Of a DNA stretch of 64,000 nt, positions 18,299 through 28,842 are shown in pieces. The notes under the pieces were generated by a model that made no database searches, had not been told where the DNA came from, and saw nothing but the letters and a program-made list of their open reading frames with translations. The stretch is from an uncultured Bermanella sp. (lineage in GTDB: Bacteria; Pseudomonadota; Gammaproteobacteria; Pseudomonadales; Oceanobacteraceae): the NCBI GenBank assembly GCA_913058575.1, contig CAJXRF010000011.1, positions 20,016-84,015 of the forward strand, in the 5' to 3' direction. The translations under genes and the position numbers were made by a program. The first letter of the stretch is position 1. Every line of letters starts with the position of its first letter.

Positions 18299-19897
18299 TT
18301 ATTGAGTTGATATGAAAATAGCATTTGAGTAAAACCATAAATCCTTCCAAGCCATGGCTTCTACACTGGGTTCTTGTTTTTCAAGATCAATTATGGGATT
18401 GCCTTGTTCATCCACATAGCCTGGTGTGCCCTTAGCGTTATTACTGCCTCGCAGGCGAATATACATGTCACCATGGTCTTGTGGTAACGACATTTCTATG
18501 CGTATTTTTCCATCCTGAATATTCCAGCCTTCATCACCTTCGCTGAAGGACGCTAAAATTCGGGTACTGTCACTAAACGGTTTATTAAAATCACTGTCTT
18601 GCTCGTCCTTGTAAGCGGTTACCTCTCCCACAATCACATCCACAAAAGCTAATTGGGGGGTATCACCATTATGATTTAATTCAGACTGGGTGATCTCTAT
18701 GCTTACTTTAATATTGTCACCTAGGGGCACTGCCAAAGTTTCACCCATGGTGGCAGCTGCATCATGTGATGAAACATTAAAGGTAAGAGCGCTAATTAAA
18801 TCACCATGAGTGACAAATATATTACCTTTTTTAAGTGCATTAATAACCCCTTCCCGGCTTTCGGTTTCAAGTAACATATGAGTTTTAGCATATTGATTAG
18901 GCCAAAAATCTTTGGTTTGACTGTGAAAATCACTTTGACTGATAATTGAAAAATGCCGTCCTTCACTTAATAACGCATCCCATACACCGCCCAAGCGCGC
19001 GGTCATGTAATCAAAGCCTCCATAGGTTTGTCCAAAATAGGCAATGCCGTAGTCTTGGTATTCATCCATGATAATGGGGTCTGTTTCATCATATGAGCCA
19101 CGACTTTCTTCATTACGCTGATGCCCTGGCGCGCCTTCCATTCCGATAAAAGCCGTGGGCGCAGCATTATGAAACTGGCGAATATCTTCGATCTTTACTT
19201 TGTGACTGCGAGACGGATGATTAAAGGCAAAAATAGCCTTGCCATTATGATTGTGCTCTAGCTCTTTAACCGCATTTAGGTTGTCCTCAAGCTCTTTGGA
19301 GTTGCCATTCCCTTTTGCATATTGTTGGTGAAACGCAGCTAATGAGTCCAAATTTCCATCATCTAAAATAAGTAACGTTGCGTGTTCCTTGGTATAAGGA
19401 ATCGTCCACTCCATGCCTTGCAAAAGATACTGGCTGGTATTTAACCTTTGGCGATACTGATTCACATGACCATAAAGGGTGTTTATTAACTCAGAACGTT
19501 CCACCTCGGCCTTATCATCTGGGTAATTTTCTTTGGCGTAGTCATGGCTATGCACTTCTTCTTCGGGGGCAGGGTTAAGGATAAGCTGCCCATCTACCGT
19601 GGTACGTACTAACGCATCATTAATTTTATAGGCATTAAAGCCACTATGATCAGTACTGGTAATGTAGCTTGCCCCATAGTCGTTGAAGGCTTTATCTAAA
19701 ACGGTGGTCATTAAATTATGTCCATCAGAGGCGGTTGAATGAACATGCATGTCACCGTATATCCAGCGCCCTATTGGATCACTTTGCGACTTAGATTGAA
19801 TGTCATTATTCTCGCCCGAACCACTGTCTAATCCACACCCAGTCAATAACCCGGTTAATAGCAAGGCTAAGTAAGTTTTGTCTTTCTGCATTGTCAC
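18299..19897 (-). CDS. PHP-type metallohydrolase lipoprotein (CehA/McbA / DUF3604-like)
   Basis: Lipobox LLTGC; GDMHVHSTASDGHNLMTTVLDKAF, ITSTDHSGFNAY, FNHPSRSH. Confidence 0.75.
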   Translation of the reverse strand: MTMQKDKTYLALLLTGLLTGCGLDSGSGENNDIQSKSQSDPIGRWIYGDMHVHSTASDGHNLMTTVLDKAFNDYGASYITSTDHSGFNAYKINDALVRTTVDGQLILNPAPEEEVHSHDYAKENYPDDKAEVERSELINTLYGHVNQYRQRLNTSQYLLQGMEWTIPYTKEHATLLILDDGNLDSLAAFHQQYAKGNGNSKELEDNLNAVKELEHNHNGKAIFAFNHPSRSHKVKIEDIRQFHNAAPTAFIGMEGAPGHQRNEESRGSYDETDPIIMDEYQDYGIAYFGQTYGGFDYMTARLGGVWDALLSEGRHFSIISQSDFHSQTKDFWPNQYAKTHMLLETESREGVINALKKGNIFVTHGDLISALTFNVSSHDAAATMGETLAVPLGDNIKVSIEITQSELNHNGDTPQLAFVDVIVGEVTAYKDEQDSDFNKPFSDSTRILASFSEGDEGWNIQDGKIRIEMSLPQDHGDMYIRLRGSNNAKGTPGYVDEQGNPIIDLEKQEPSVEAMAWKDLWFYSNAIFISTQ

Positions 19898-20452
19898 AAC
19901 ACTTTAATGTTAGAAATTGAAAGGCGAACGTACGCAGCGAATATGACTTCAGGATGACAAACGCTAGTAATAAGTGAATATTTTCACCCATTTAAAATTA
20001 ATCAATTGCTACAGCTAAAAACGAAGAAAATGGCACGTTTTCATAATAATCATTTTAGTATTAAAGGTTAAAGTAATGGGTTAACTGACAGTAACCCATG
20101 CTTTCAGCTCTTTTCATTTTACAATTGAGAAGTATATAGAAGAAATATCTATCCTGAATCATCATTTTCAAAGCCTTCAAAATTAAGCAATAAAAGCACA
20201 CTTTTAATTAATGATTCATAAGTTAATTACCCATACGTACCTTTAAGATTACATGAAGTCAATTACACCAAGGCCTTGAGTATTGAGAATGAAGATAAGC
20301 TGAAAGCCCTTTACTGATCCATTTTAGTAACCCCCCTCTAATCAGCGCTATAGCCTATCCACTCCCCTACCCTTTACATGCAAATGAAACGCTGAGCAAT
20401 ATTTGCTATATTCACTGTTATTTAAAAATAATGCATATCAGGGAGTGGATAT

Positions 20453-21562
20453 ATGTTTGATCGAATATTTAGAGCAGATACATTGCGAGTAGGTGAAGGG
20501 CTGGTAAGTGGTTACATTGCTTGTTTCTTGGCCATATTAAGCTTTCTAGGGGTCGTTGCGTTTCATTTTCCAGAATATTTAACCACACCTGAATTAAGAG
20601 CCAATTATGATGTAGCCACTCTTAGAACAGTTTTATTTTCCGCATTGGTCATTGCAGGCAGTTTAGGCTTGTTAAATTTTGTGAGAAATAAAAATAAACG
20701 CCTAGGGACCGTAGCTTGGGTCTTTGTAATATTGTCTATCGCATTAGGTGGACATAGGGTTCCGGTAGGGGATTTTCCCGATAATACGCCCTATGTCGGT
20801 TTAGATTGGTTTATTTTAGATTTACTGGGATCTACTCTTATATTCATATTCATTGAGAAATTATTTCCTCATAAAAAACAAGCTATCTTTCGCCCACAGT
20901 GGAAAACCGATTTTAATCACTTTTTTATCAATCACTTACTAATTGGTTTTGCTCTTTTAGTGGCCAACCAATTTGTGAACAAAACGTTTGGATGGGCTGT
21001 GAACAGTGATACTCAGCAATTGGTCTCTTCCCTTTGGTTTCCGCTGCAACTGGCGCTAATTCTATTGGTGGCCGACCTTTTTCAATATGCTTTTCATCGC
21101 TTTTACCATGAAGTACCACTGCTTTGGCGTTTGCATGCTGTACATCATAGTGTGAAGCATATGGATTGGTTAGCAGGTTCTCGAATACATATTCTAGAAT
21201 TATTAATAACACGCTCAGCCGTTTTAGCGCCGATATTTTTCTTTGGGTTTGATAAATCAGTCATTGATGCCTATGTGATCATAGTGGGCTTTCAGGCGGT
21301 ATTTAATCATGCCAATGTGCGTATTAATATTGGATGGTTGCGATACATATTTGTCACACCACAGTTTCACCACTGGCACCATGCATCAGACGAAGCCGCC
21401 ATAGACAGAAACTATGCTGCGCATTTTTCATTTATTGATTATTTATTTGGCACAGCGGTTAAAGGACAAAAAGAATGGCCTGATCAATATGGCGTGAAAG
21501 GGGATTACGTGCCGGATGGCATGCTTAAGCAGCAAATTTTTCCTTTCATTTACAAAGAATAG
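20453..21562 (+). CDS. sterol desaturase family protein
   Basis: HRFYHEVPLLWRLHAVHHSVKHMDWLAGSRIH, FHHWHHASDEAAIDRNYA. Confidence 0.92.
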   Translation: MFDRIFRADTLRVGEGLVSGYIACFLAILSFLGVVAFHFPEYLTTPELRANYDVATLRTVLFSALVIAGSLGLLNFVRNKNKRLGTVAWVFVILSIALGGHRVPVGDFPDNTPYVGLDWFILDLLGSTLIFIFIEKLFPHKKQAIFRPQWKTDFNHFFINHLLIGFALLVANQFVNKTFGWAVNSDTQQLVSSLWFPLQLALILLVADLFQYAFHRFYHEVPLLWRLHAVHHSVKHMDWLAGSRIHILELLITRSAVLAPIFFFGFDKSVIDAYVIIVGFQAVFNHANVRINIGWLRYIFVTPQFHHWHHASDEAAIDRNYAAHFSFIDYLFGTAVKGQKEWPDQYGVKGDYVPDGMLKQQIFPFIYKE

Positions 21563-21835
21563 CGAATTTGTTAAATGGCTAATTCTTGGGTTGAACACAC
21601 AGGAAGAATTTAAAATAAACCTATCACCCCTTAGCGAAAAACCAAAGGTAATCGCTAGCAGATCAAAATTTAAAATCAAAGGCACCTGCAGGAGTTGCCT
21701 TTGAGTATAACGCGATAACACTTCCAATTTTGAGGCTCTATTGGAGCACCATTGAAATTTGGATATTACTTTAGAAATTAATCTCTAGCATAAGCCCTTA
21801 AATATCTTTCTTTATGGGGCGAAACTAGATTAGAG

Positions 21836-22720
21836 CTATTTTTCTGCCCCTAGCATAAGAGCATCTAGAAAAAAGGTATATCCGTCTTTATCTTCAACGG
21901 TTTCAAAACGACCAAGAATGCCCGCTTCCATGATTCGACCATCTGTTAGTGTAAATTCACCACTGAGGCTGACCTCACACTGATCACCGGTGAATTTGGC
22001 GTTATGATAAATAGAAAAGTCATTAGCATCATTATCTGTGTAGACGATTTCAGGGTCGGTTGTAACAATATATTTCTCTTCCCAACTAGTGCTAATTGTA
22101 AATGCTTGCTCACACGTGAGGGTTCCTGCGTATTCATTTTCTGACAGAACTATTGAAGTAGAACTGTTCACTGCCTCATTGACAGAATTAATCACTTTAA
22201 TGAAAGGTGATACAGAGGTGACGACCACATCATCTAGATCACCTTCAGATGGCCTAGTACTGTAATCATAATCAGGAAAAGTAAGCTTAACTTTCATATC
22301 AGAAAACAAATCAGGATTATTTTCTGCGCCCCCTCCATTGATTAAAATCTGTGAGGCAATTTCATAACAATCACCCGATGGAGACGAACTAATATCAAAG
22401 GAGGTAGCGGCTTTATGCCTATCTGTGGAGACTGATAATGTTAATGGGTACCAGTCATAATATTTTTCAGTTGAATTCCAGGTTTTAGTGGAGCTTGAAC
22501 TGCCACTAAAGCGGTTATATGGAAATCCATTATTTGCCAGTAACCGGCTGCCTATAATGCCACATCCCTGCTTTTCTTCCACTATCGTGTTCTCGCGGTT
22601 ATCAGAGCTGCTGCCACAGGCTGTAAGAACAATACTCAACGATATTACGGAAAGGCCAAAAGCGCCTTTGGTAGTCGGTTTCTTTTCTTGGCTATTGAAA
22701 CCTAAATCCATTTTATTCAT
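21836..22720 (-). CDS. hypothetical lipoprotein
   Basis: SIVLTACGSSSDN lipobox; no known domain recognised. Confidence 0.6.
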   Translation of the reverse strand: MNKMDLGFNSQEKKPTTKGAFGLSVISLSIVLTACGSSSDNRENTIVEEKQGCGIIGSRLLANNGFPYNRFSGSSSSTKTWNSTEKYYDWYPLTLSVSTDRHKAATSFDISSSPSGDCYEIASQILINGGGAENNPDLFSDMKVKLTFPDYDYSTRPSEGDLDDVVVTSVSPFIKVINSVNEAVNSSTSIVLSENEYAGTLTCEQAFTISTSWEEKYIVTTDPEIVYTDNDANDFSIYHNAKFTGDQCEVSLSGEFTLTDGRIMEAGILGRFETVEDKDGYTFFLDALMLGAEK

Positions 22721-22987
22721 GATAAAAAAATCTATTCCATTAAATGACTTGATACTTATTTTTTACTAATTAGCAAAACTTATAAAAACAATTTTAAATT
22801 GCATAAATTATAAAGGCAATTAAAAACATGTATGCACAAGATAGCCTGTACATTTTGTAACATAATCTGGGTAAATCAATTTATAGTTTATACACGGGTG
22901 CTTTTAGTATTTTATTTAAACTTATATAAAACCTGCAATCCAAACAGTTTTATCAATTCTGGATATTTTTACTTAGCCCCATATACG

Positions 22988-23021
22988 AAAAAGCCCGAGC
23001 ACCTTAAATGCACGGGTTTTT
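22988..23021 (-). terminator. Rho-independent terminator
   Basis: aaaaagcccg ... cgggttttt. Confidence 0.6.
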
Positions 23022-23075
23022 ATTTATAAGGTAGGTGTTAGCTAACCGCCAATTAAAGAGACATTAAACAACCTG

Positions 23076-23858
23076 TTAATTAATCAAGGTAGTGCCTCCA
23101 TCTACCGCTATAATTTGACCTGTGATAAAACCACCGGCACGGCTAGCCAGCATTAAAGCCACACCCGCAATGTCCTCTGGTTCGCCCCAACGATGCATAG
23201 GAATGCCTTTGCATTCTTCCTCAAAGGCTGCCTTATCTTGGCTTAGAAATTCTGTCATTTTTGAATAAAAGCGCCCCGGTGCAATGGCATTAACACGAAT
23301 ATGATCTTCGGCAAGTTCGGTAGCCATCACTCGGGTTAACTGATGTACCGCAGATTTAGACGCCGCATAACTGAAGTTATCTAAAGCACTGCCCACCATG
23401 CCAGCAATTGAACCGATATTGATCACCACCGAAGTCGATTCAGCACTGGCCTTTTTCTTAAGCATAGGAGCCAATGCTTGAATCAAGAAAAAGGGCGTTT
23501 TCGCATTTATATCCATTACTTTATCCCAGCCCTTTTCTGGCACTTGTCCAAATGGTGCTCCCCAGCCTGCTCCTGCATTATTCACCAACACGTCAAGGTG
23601 CTCTTCACGTGCTTGTAAGTTGCTGACTAAATGGCTCAAGCCTTGTGTGGTAGAAACATCAGCCGGTATGGCAATGCATTCACCGTATTGACTCAGTTCT
23701 TTCGCTGCTACCATACAAGCATCTGCCTTACGGGCAGTAATATAGACCTTGGCCGCGCCCGCTTCTAAAAAGGCTTGTGCCATAAAAGAACCCAGACCTC
23801 TTGAGCCACCGGTTACTAAACAGATTTTACCTTCTAAAGAAAATAACTTATCAATCAT
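23076..23858 (-). CDS. SDR-family oxidoreductase
   Basis: CLVTGGSRGLGSFMA; NNAGAG; SYAASKSAVHQL; start taken at MIDKLFSLEGKICLVTGG. Confidence 0.92.
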   Translation of the reverse strand: MIDKLFSLEGKICLVTGGSRGLGSFMAQAFLEAGAAKVYITARKADACMVAAKELSQYGECIAIPADVSTTQGLSHLVSNLQAREEHLDVLVNNAGAGWGAPFGQVPEKGWDKVMDINAKTPFFLIQALAPMLKKKASAESTSVVINIGSIAGMVGSALDNFSYAASKSAVHQLTRVMATELAEDHIRVNAIAPGRFYSKMTEFLSQDKAAFEEECKGIPMHRWGEPEDIAGVALMLASRAGGFITGQIIAVDGGTTLIN

Positions 23859-24238
23859 ACCCAGCTCCTGATTCTTCTTTGCTATTGCGGTCAATTCACC
23901 ACAGAAATATAGACACCATACATTAATGCAATTTTTTCCGAACGATACCATGACCTCTTTAATCAACTGGATTTCAATAGGATGAATTATTCATTTTAAA
24001 ATTTAGTTATATCAACCAACAGCCAGTTATTCATAAACAACTATTAACCAGATCAATATTGAATTGACAAAAAATTACATTCCGTCAACAAATTATTCAA
24101 ATGCCAAATTAAGACAGTGTTTCTCACAATTTAATGGAATACGAACAAGTCCCCTCTAGCGGTATTGCGTAAAACAGGTATATATTGACCACTTAAAGTT
24201 AATAAACGTTTCAATAAACACACCGTGAGTTTTAAAAG

Positions 24239-25360
24239 ATGACCCTATCCAAACAATTGTTCACTCATATTTCTTCAAAGGGACAGCTAGAAGTTTCTTT
24301 ACAAGAAATTGAAATCCCTGAACCTAGTTCAAATCAAGTGCTGGTGCGCATTGACGCCGCGCCCATTAACCCTTCTGACATGTGGCCCATGTTTGGCCCG
24401 GCTAATTTAGCCAATGCTGAGTTGAATGTCGAAAAAAATCTATTGATTGCTCCGGTTCATGAACAGATATTGCCACGTATAAAATCCCGTTTGGATCAAA
24501 CCCTACCCATAGGTAATGAAGGGGCTGGTGTGGTGGTCGCAGCTGGTAACAGTGAAGCCGCCCAAGCGCTAATAGGTAAAACCGTTGGGGTATTAACGGG
24601 CAGCATGTATGCACAATATTGTTTGGTGCCGGCACAAGCTTGCTTACCACACAAAGATGGGGTGACACCTCGTCAAGCGGCCTCATCTTTTGTCAATCCG
24701 CTCACCGCGTTAAGCATGGTTGAAAATATGCGCATGGAAGGCCATACAGCACTCGTGCATACCGCAGCGGCATCCAGCTTAGGGCAAATGCTAAACCGTA
24801 TTTGTATCGCCCAAGATATTGCTTTAGTAAACATTGTGCGTAACCAAGAGCAAGCCGGCATATTAAAGGAAATGGGCGCTACTATTATTTGCGACTCATC
24901 CAGTGCCACATTTCATAAAGACCTCTATCAAGCCATTGAAAAAACCGGTGCCACATTAGCGTTCGATGCTATTGGTGGTGGTCAATTGGCCAGTGATATA
25001 TTAACCGCCATGGAAGCGGTGGGCACAAAAGATATTGAGGGTTTTAATACCTATGGCTCTGAACTTAATAAACAAATTTATGTTTACGGTGGTTTAGACA
25101 TGGGTCCCACCACATTAAACCGAGCATACGGCATGACATGGAGCATCAGCGGTTGGTTGTTAAACCGTTTCTTAGCCCGTTTAACACCTGAGCGCATGGG
25201 CCAACTTCGCAAACAAGTGGCCGATGAAATTAACACCACATTCGCTTCAGACTTTACGGATGAAATTAGCCTACAACAAGCGTTAGAGCCGGCCACTATT
25301 CTGAAATACAATGCGAAAAAAACCGGTGAGAAATTCTTGATTAACCCAAGTAAAAAATAA
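24239..25360 (+). CDS. zinc-binding-type (MDR) alcohol dehydrogenase/quinone reductase
   Basis: APINPSDMWP, GNEGAGVVVAAG, HTAAASSLGQMLNRI, AFDAIGGG. Confidence 0.9.
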   Translation: MTLSKQLFTHISSKGQLEVSLQEIEIPEPSSNQVLVRIDAAPINPSDMWPMFGPANLANAELNVEKNLLIAPVHEQILPRIKSRLDQTLPIGNEGAGVVVAAGNSEAAQALIGKTVGVLTGSMYAQYCLVPAQACLPHKDGVTPRQAASSFVNPLTALSMVENMRMEGHTALVHTAAASSLGQMLNRICIAQDIALVNIVRNQEQAGILKEMGATIICDSSSATFHKDLYQAIEKTGATLAFDAIGGGQLASDILTAMEAVGTKDIEGFNTYGSELNKQIYVYGGLDMGPTTLNRAYGMTWSISGWLLNRFLARLTPERMGQLRKQVADEINTTFASDFTDEISLQQALEPATILKYNAKKTGEKFLINPSKK

Positions 25361-25389
25361 TAGAAACCGGAAAGATATTTATTACGGTA

Positions 25390-25423
25390 AGCTGCCAATA
25401 TATTCGTGTATTGGCAGTTTTCT
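25390..25423 (+). terminator. Rho-independent terminator
   Basis: ctgccaata-N8-tattggcag followed by ttttctt. Confidence 0.75.
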
Positions 25424-25529
25424 TATCTAGCACCTTAATTCAACATAACCCCATAACTCGAACCAATTAGCCCCCTCCCAGCGACCAATGCTCTGTACGA
25501 CCTTAATAAAGCTAATTCCGTAACATTAT

Positions 25530-26333
25530 TCACAACCATGGATTAGGTGGGCTAGGCTTGGGTTTTTCCACCTTACCTGAAAGGCGATCTTCATCATCAG
25601 GGTGATGGCGGGCTTTAATGTAAGTTAATTGCTCAGGTGTTACACCAATAAATTTTTCATCCATAAAACACCTTACCCGCCACCAGGGTTTATTACAGCG
25701 CGCACTCAGTGCATCGTATTGTTGCTGGCTTATTTTTATGCCTGGCACTTCTATCCAATTTAAAGGTGTGCTTTTGGGTCTCAATTTCTTTTTTAGCACA
25801 CGATAATAAAGTGTATTTCTTTTCCCCCATGAGTAATATTTATAGCCGCTAGGGGCAGTTCGAATATGCCGTGCATCGGGCTTTTGTAATTCTGATAAAC
25901 CTTCCTGACCTAAATACATGGGCCCAAAAGAAAGATAAGCATAATAAGACCAGTCACTCCAAAAATAGCGGTTGTCTGCTACCACACCTTGATTTGGTAG
26001 TGATCTGACATAATAAAACTCTCTCTGACCATTTTCCAATGTCACATGCCACAGGGCGACTATTTCCTCGCCAGAAAGATTGCCTTTTTTATAAAACTCC
26101 ATTGGCCCAGCAAACTGGTTATGAAATCCTATAACGCCATAAGGCCCAAAATATGAATCATAGTAGTTTGCATCGTGATACTTTAATTCATAATGCTCTG
26201 ACTCATAATAATTCTGTACAGCATCGTGGTAATACGAGCCCGATATGGCATTAAAATCAAACAACCCTCGATGGGAGCACCCCGTTATAGCAAGCTCTAT
26301 GATGACGATGATTAGTACTTTTTTAATATTCAT
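25530..26333 (-). CDS. lipoprotein adjacent to T6SS-type effector; candidate immunity protein
   Basis: ELAITGCSHRG lipobox; immediately downstream (5 nt) of the DUF2235 gene. Confidence 0.6.
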   Translation of the reverse strand: MNIKKVLIIVIIELAITGCSHRGLFDFNAISGSYYHDAVQNYYESEHYELKYHDANYYDSYFGPYGVIGFHNQFAGPMEFYKKGNLSGEEIVALWHVTLENGQREFYYVRSLPNQGVVADNRYFWSDWSYYAYLSFGPMYLGQEGLSELQKPDARHIRTAPSGYKYYSWGKRNTLYYRVLKKKLRPKSTPLNWIEVPGIKISQQQYDALSARCNKPWWRVRCFMDEKFIGVTPEQLTYIKARHHPDDEDRLSGKVEKPKPSPPNPWL

Positions 26334-26338
26334 CTTTA

Positions 26339-28516
26339 TTACTCAAATGGCTCCGCTACTATTAAATCAAATTCATCTATGTCTACTTTTTTAATCTTGC
26401 CTCGAACATGTCGTATGCGATCTAATTCATCATTACGCTGATTAAAATCCACTGCTTCTTTAAAAAATATAGTGCGACGATAATAATTAATGTCTTTATC
26501 ATCTTCTTCCTCTTGTGGACCCATGCCCACAGGTCCATTAAATGGACTATGGGATTCATGAATATAGTATTCATCCAGTATTTTAAAGCTGTCTATAAAA
26601 CGAGCAACCTCGCTGGCACTGCCCAAGTGATTTTGCATGCTGTATTCCAGTTTATCCATGGCCTGTCTAACATTCCCGTTAAAACCCTTCAGCCTGCTTA
26701 ACCTTCTGGTCTCATGCCTATCTGGCGTCCTATTGAACTTAATATCCCTATCTATTCTAGCCTGCAACTTTTGTATTTTGCGCTCATAAGTATGAGCCTG
26801 TGCATTATAGCCACACCACTTCATCCATAGAGTTCTGAATGACATGTCTGCTCGAAGGCGCGTCATGACATATTCATAATTTTTAGATAATTGTTTCTCT
26901 ATAGTGGCCAATTTTAATTTCGTCAAGGGTACGCCTGATGCCAATGCGTATTTATGCATTTCCTGTAACGGCATAACAGATAATTGCGTGGGATTGGAAA
27001 CTTCGTTCTTCACCCCCTGCTGATTAGGCTCATATCCTCCCCCAACATCAGAGTGAGCGCCAATAAAGCCTAGCTCTACCAAATGATCGCATATCACATC
27101 CCTAGGGTAATGGCGGTCTTGATTGCCAAGCAGAGTTTGTAAGTCAAAATTGGCTCGGTATTCATTTAGGGCAATAAAATGGCAGACTCTCCCCCCTTCC
27201 TTTAACCATTGCGGGCGAATATGAAAATTATAACCATAATCATCATTATCTCCTGCTAAGCCATAAGACCCCACCGAATCAAATAAACCCGCAAAGCTAA
27301 TCTCGAACTGACTTGGAGTGATAAATTCCTGAATATGCTCATCTTTAAACCCGTAAAACCCTTGCTTCACCACATTAATAAAGTGCCGCGCCGTGGTGGC
27401 TCCCCGACTAAACCCAAACACATCAAAATAAATTCGATTGGGCAAAATGTTATATTCATTAGTATAAGCAATGATGGCAGCCTCTATGGTATCCAGCATG
27501 CCGGCTATTCTGCTAAACGCCCCAATACCCGCAGCGCTTCCCAATATCCCTTCTATGAAATTATCACCTTTACTGCCCACACCACGTACATAACCATGTG
27601 TAAACGATACGCCCATGTTTTTGACTTGCCGCTCATAAGCATCACTTAATAATTTCACATTGGACCATGCCGTATCTTTATGAGCATCATTTCCCGTGCC
27701 ATCAAAAAATATTCCCATTCGTAAAGGTGGGTTAATTTTTAATTCCACAGTATGCAAAAGTACTCCATCAGACATAGTTTCGGTTTTAGTTACCGTCAAA
27801 ACCGAGATTCGATTATTCTTTTGTGATTCATCAAGATTTTTATTTTTGTTAAGGTCTTTTTTTACATCAATTAAGTCATCTGTGATGGCGTATATTTTAA
27901 AAAAATCCCCTTTTTCAGCTGTAAATACTTTACTGAAATTATCCGCTACCACATTCTTAATTTGCCGCACAGGCAAGGACTTCTGCGTATCGTTCACTAC
28001 CACCAGTGAAACGGTATAGGCCGAGGGTAGTGAATGACCCTGTTCTGGTTGAAGATTCAACACGATTTTATGTTTTTCCCGCGGATTTTTTTTAGGCTGA
28101 ACTGAACTTGAATTGGTTTGTGTGGGCTCCGTTCTGGTCACTCCATGAATTTGAGGGATATGAATTTGATGTAACACAGCATCCAAAGCATTCATAAACA
28201 TCAGGTTTTGACCTGAGTTAATCTCCCATACGCCAGAGTTATCAGGAGCAATCCCCACATGAGCGAATACCGGATGACGGGTATTGTTATTAATTAAAAA
28301 TACTTGACCATCTTCCAGCTGATGATTAATGCACCCATAAGCATCAGCTGCCTTTAAGCGGCTAGTGGGCAAACTAAACTTGGCGGCATTGCCGATTGGC
28401 TCAGTGCCTGTCCTGCCATTATTGTTAGACATCAGCGTATTTTTAGCGTTTGAGGGTACTTCTATAAACTTCAACTCACTCCAAAGCAATTCACTGCCCT
28501 TTTTAAGTATTAGCAT
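26339..28516 (-). CDS. DUF2235 / Tle1-like phospholipase (T6SS effector type)
   Basis: RMGIFFDGTGNDAHKD, FDVFGFSRGATTARHFINVV, AGLFDSVGSYG, LGFIGAHSDVGGGY motifs. Confidence 0.85.
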   Translation of the reverse strand: MLILKKGSELLWSELKFIEVPSNAKNTLMSNNNGRTGTEPIGNAAKFSLPTSRLKAADAYGCINHQLEDGQVFLINNNTRHPVFAHVGIAPDNSGVWEINSGQNLMFMNALDAVLHQIHIPQIHGVTRTEPTQTNSSSVQPKKNPREKHKIVLNLQPEQGHSLPSAYTVSLVVVNDTQKSLPVRQIKNVVADNFSKVFTAEKGDFFKIYAITDDLIDVKKDLNKNKNLDESQKNNRISVLTVTKTETMSDGVLLHTVELKINPPLRMGIFFDGTGNDAHKDTAWSNVKLLSDAYERQVKNMGVSFTHGYVRGVGSKGDNFIEGILGSAAGIGAFSRIAGMLDTIEAAIIAYTNEYNILPNRIYFDVFGFSRGATTARHFINVVKQGFYGFKDEHIQEFITPSQFEISFAGLFDSVGSYGLAGDNDDYGYNFHIRPQWLKEGGRVCHFIALNEYRANFDLQTLLGNQDRHYPRDVICDHLVELGFIGAHSDVGGGYEPNQQGVKNEVSNPTQLSVMPLQEMHKYALASGVPLTKLKLATIEKQLSKNYEYVMTRLRADMSFRTLWMKWCGYNAQAHTYERKIQKLQARIDRDIKFNRTPDRHETRRLSRLKGFNGNVRQAMDKLEYSMQNHLGSASEVARFIDSFKILDEYYIHESHSPFNGPVGMGPQEEEDDKDINYYRRTIFFKEAVDFNQRNDELDRIRHVRGKIKKVDIDEFDLIVAEPFE

Positions 28517-28528
28517 AATTCCTTTTAA

Positions 28529-28792
28529 GCCCTTAGCGACGGATTATTAGAAGAGGAAATTAAGTTCACGTATCAAGACTATTTAGTCAATCTAGAAGGC
28601 CACATAAAAAATAAATATATTTTAAATACGCCGCCAGCATTAGACCTATTACAGAACCCAAGCTACCTGCAGATTGTGCGTTTTCTATCTGGCTTTATTA
28701 CCCCCTACTTCGAGGTAAATCAATCACGTAAATTAAGCAAATTTATGCGCAATAAGATCAGCAATATTTATGCGAGGTTCATTATGGGGTGA
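28529..28792 (+). pseudogene. 5'-truncated coding remnant without start codon
   Basis: About 87 open codons ...LLEEEIKFTYQDYLVNLEGHIKNKYILNTPPALDLLQNPSYLQIVRFLSGFITPYFEVNQSRKLSKFMRNKISNIYARFIMG*; no ATG/GTG/TTG at the 5' end. Confidence 0.45.
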
Positions 28793-28842
28793 GCGTTGCG
28801 CTTATTACTTGAACTAAGGCCCCGAATAATGTTAATTATCAT

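Noticed and set aside
20040-20330. Half-sites resembling the HxlR operator (attttagtaacc, gtaccttta)
   Set aside because: Only single halves with wrong spacing; AT-rich background explains them
20928-21212. Minus-strand ORF within the second sterol desaturase
   Set aside because: Antisense to His-box coding sequence
21678-21704. Hairpin aaaggca...tgccttt after the second sterol desaturase
   Set aside because: No T-run; not called as a terminator
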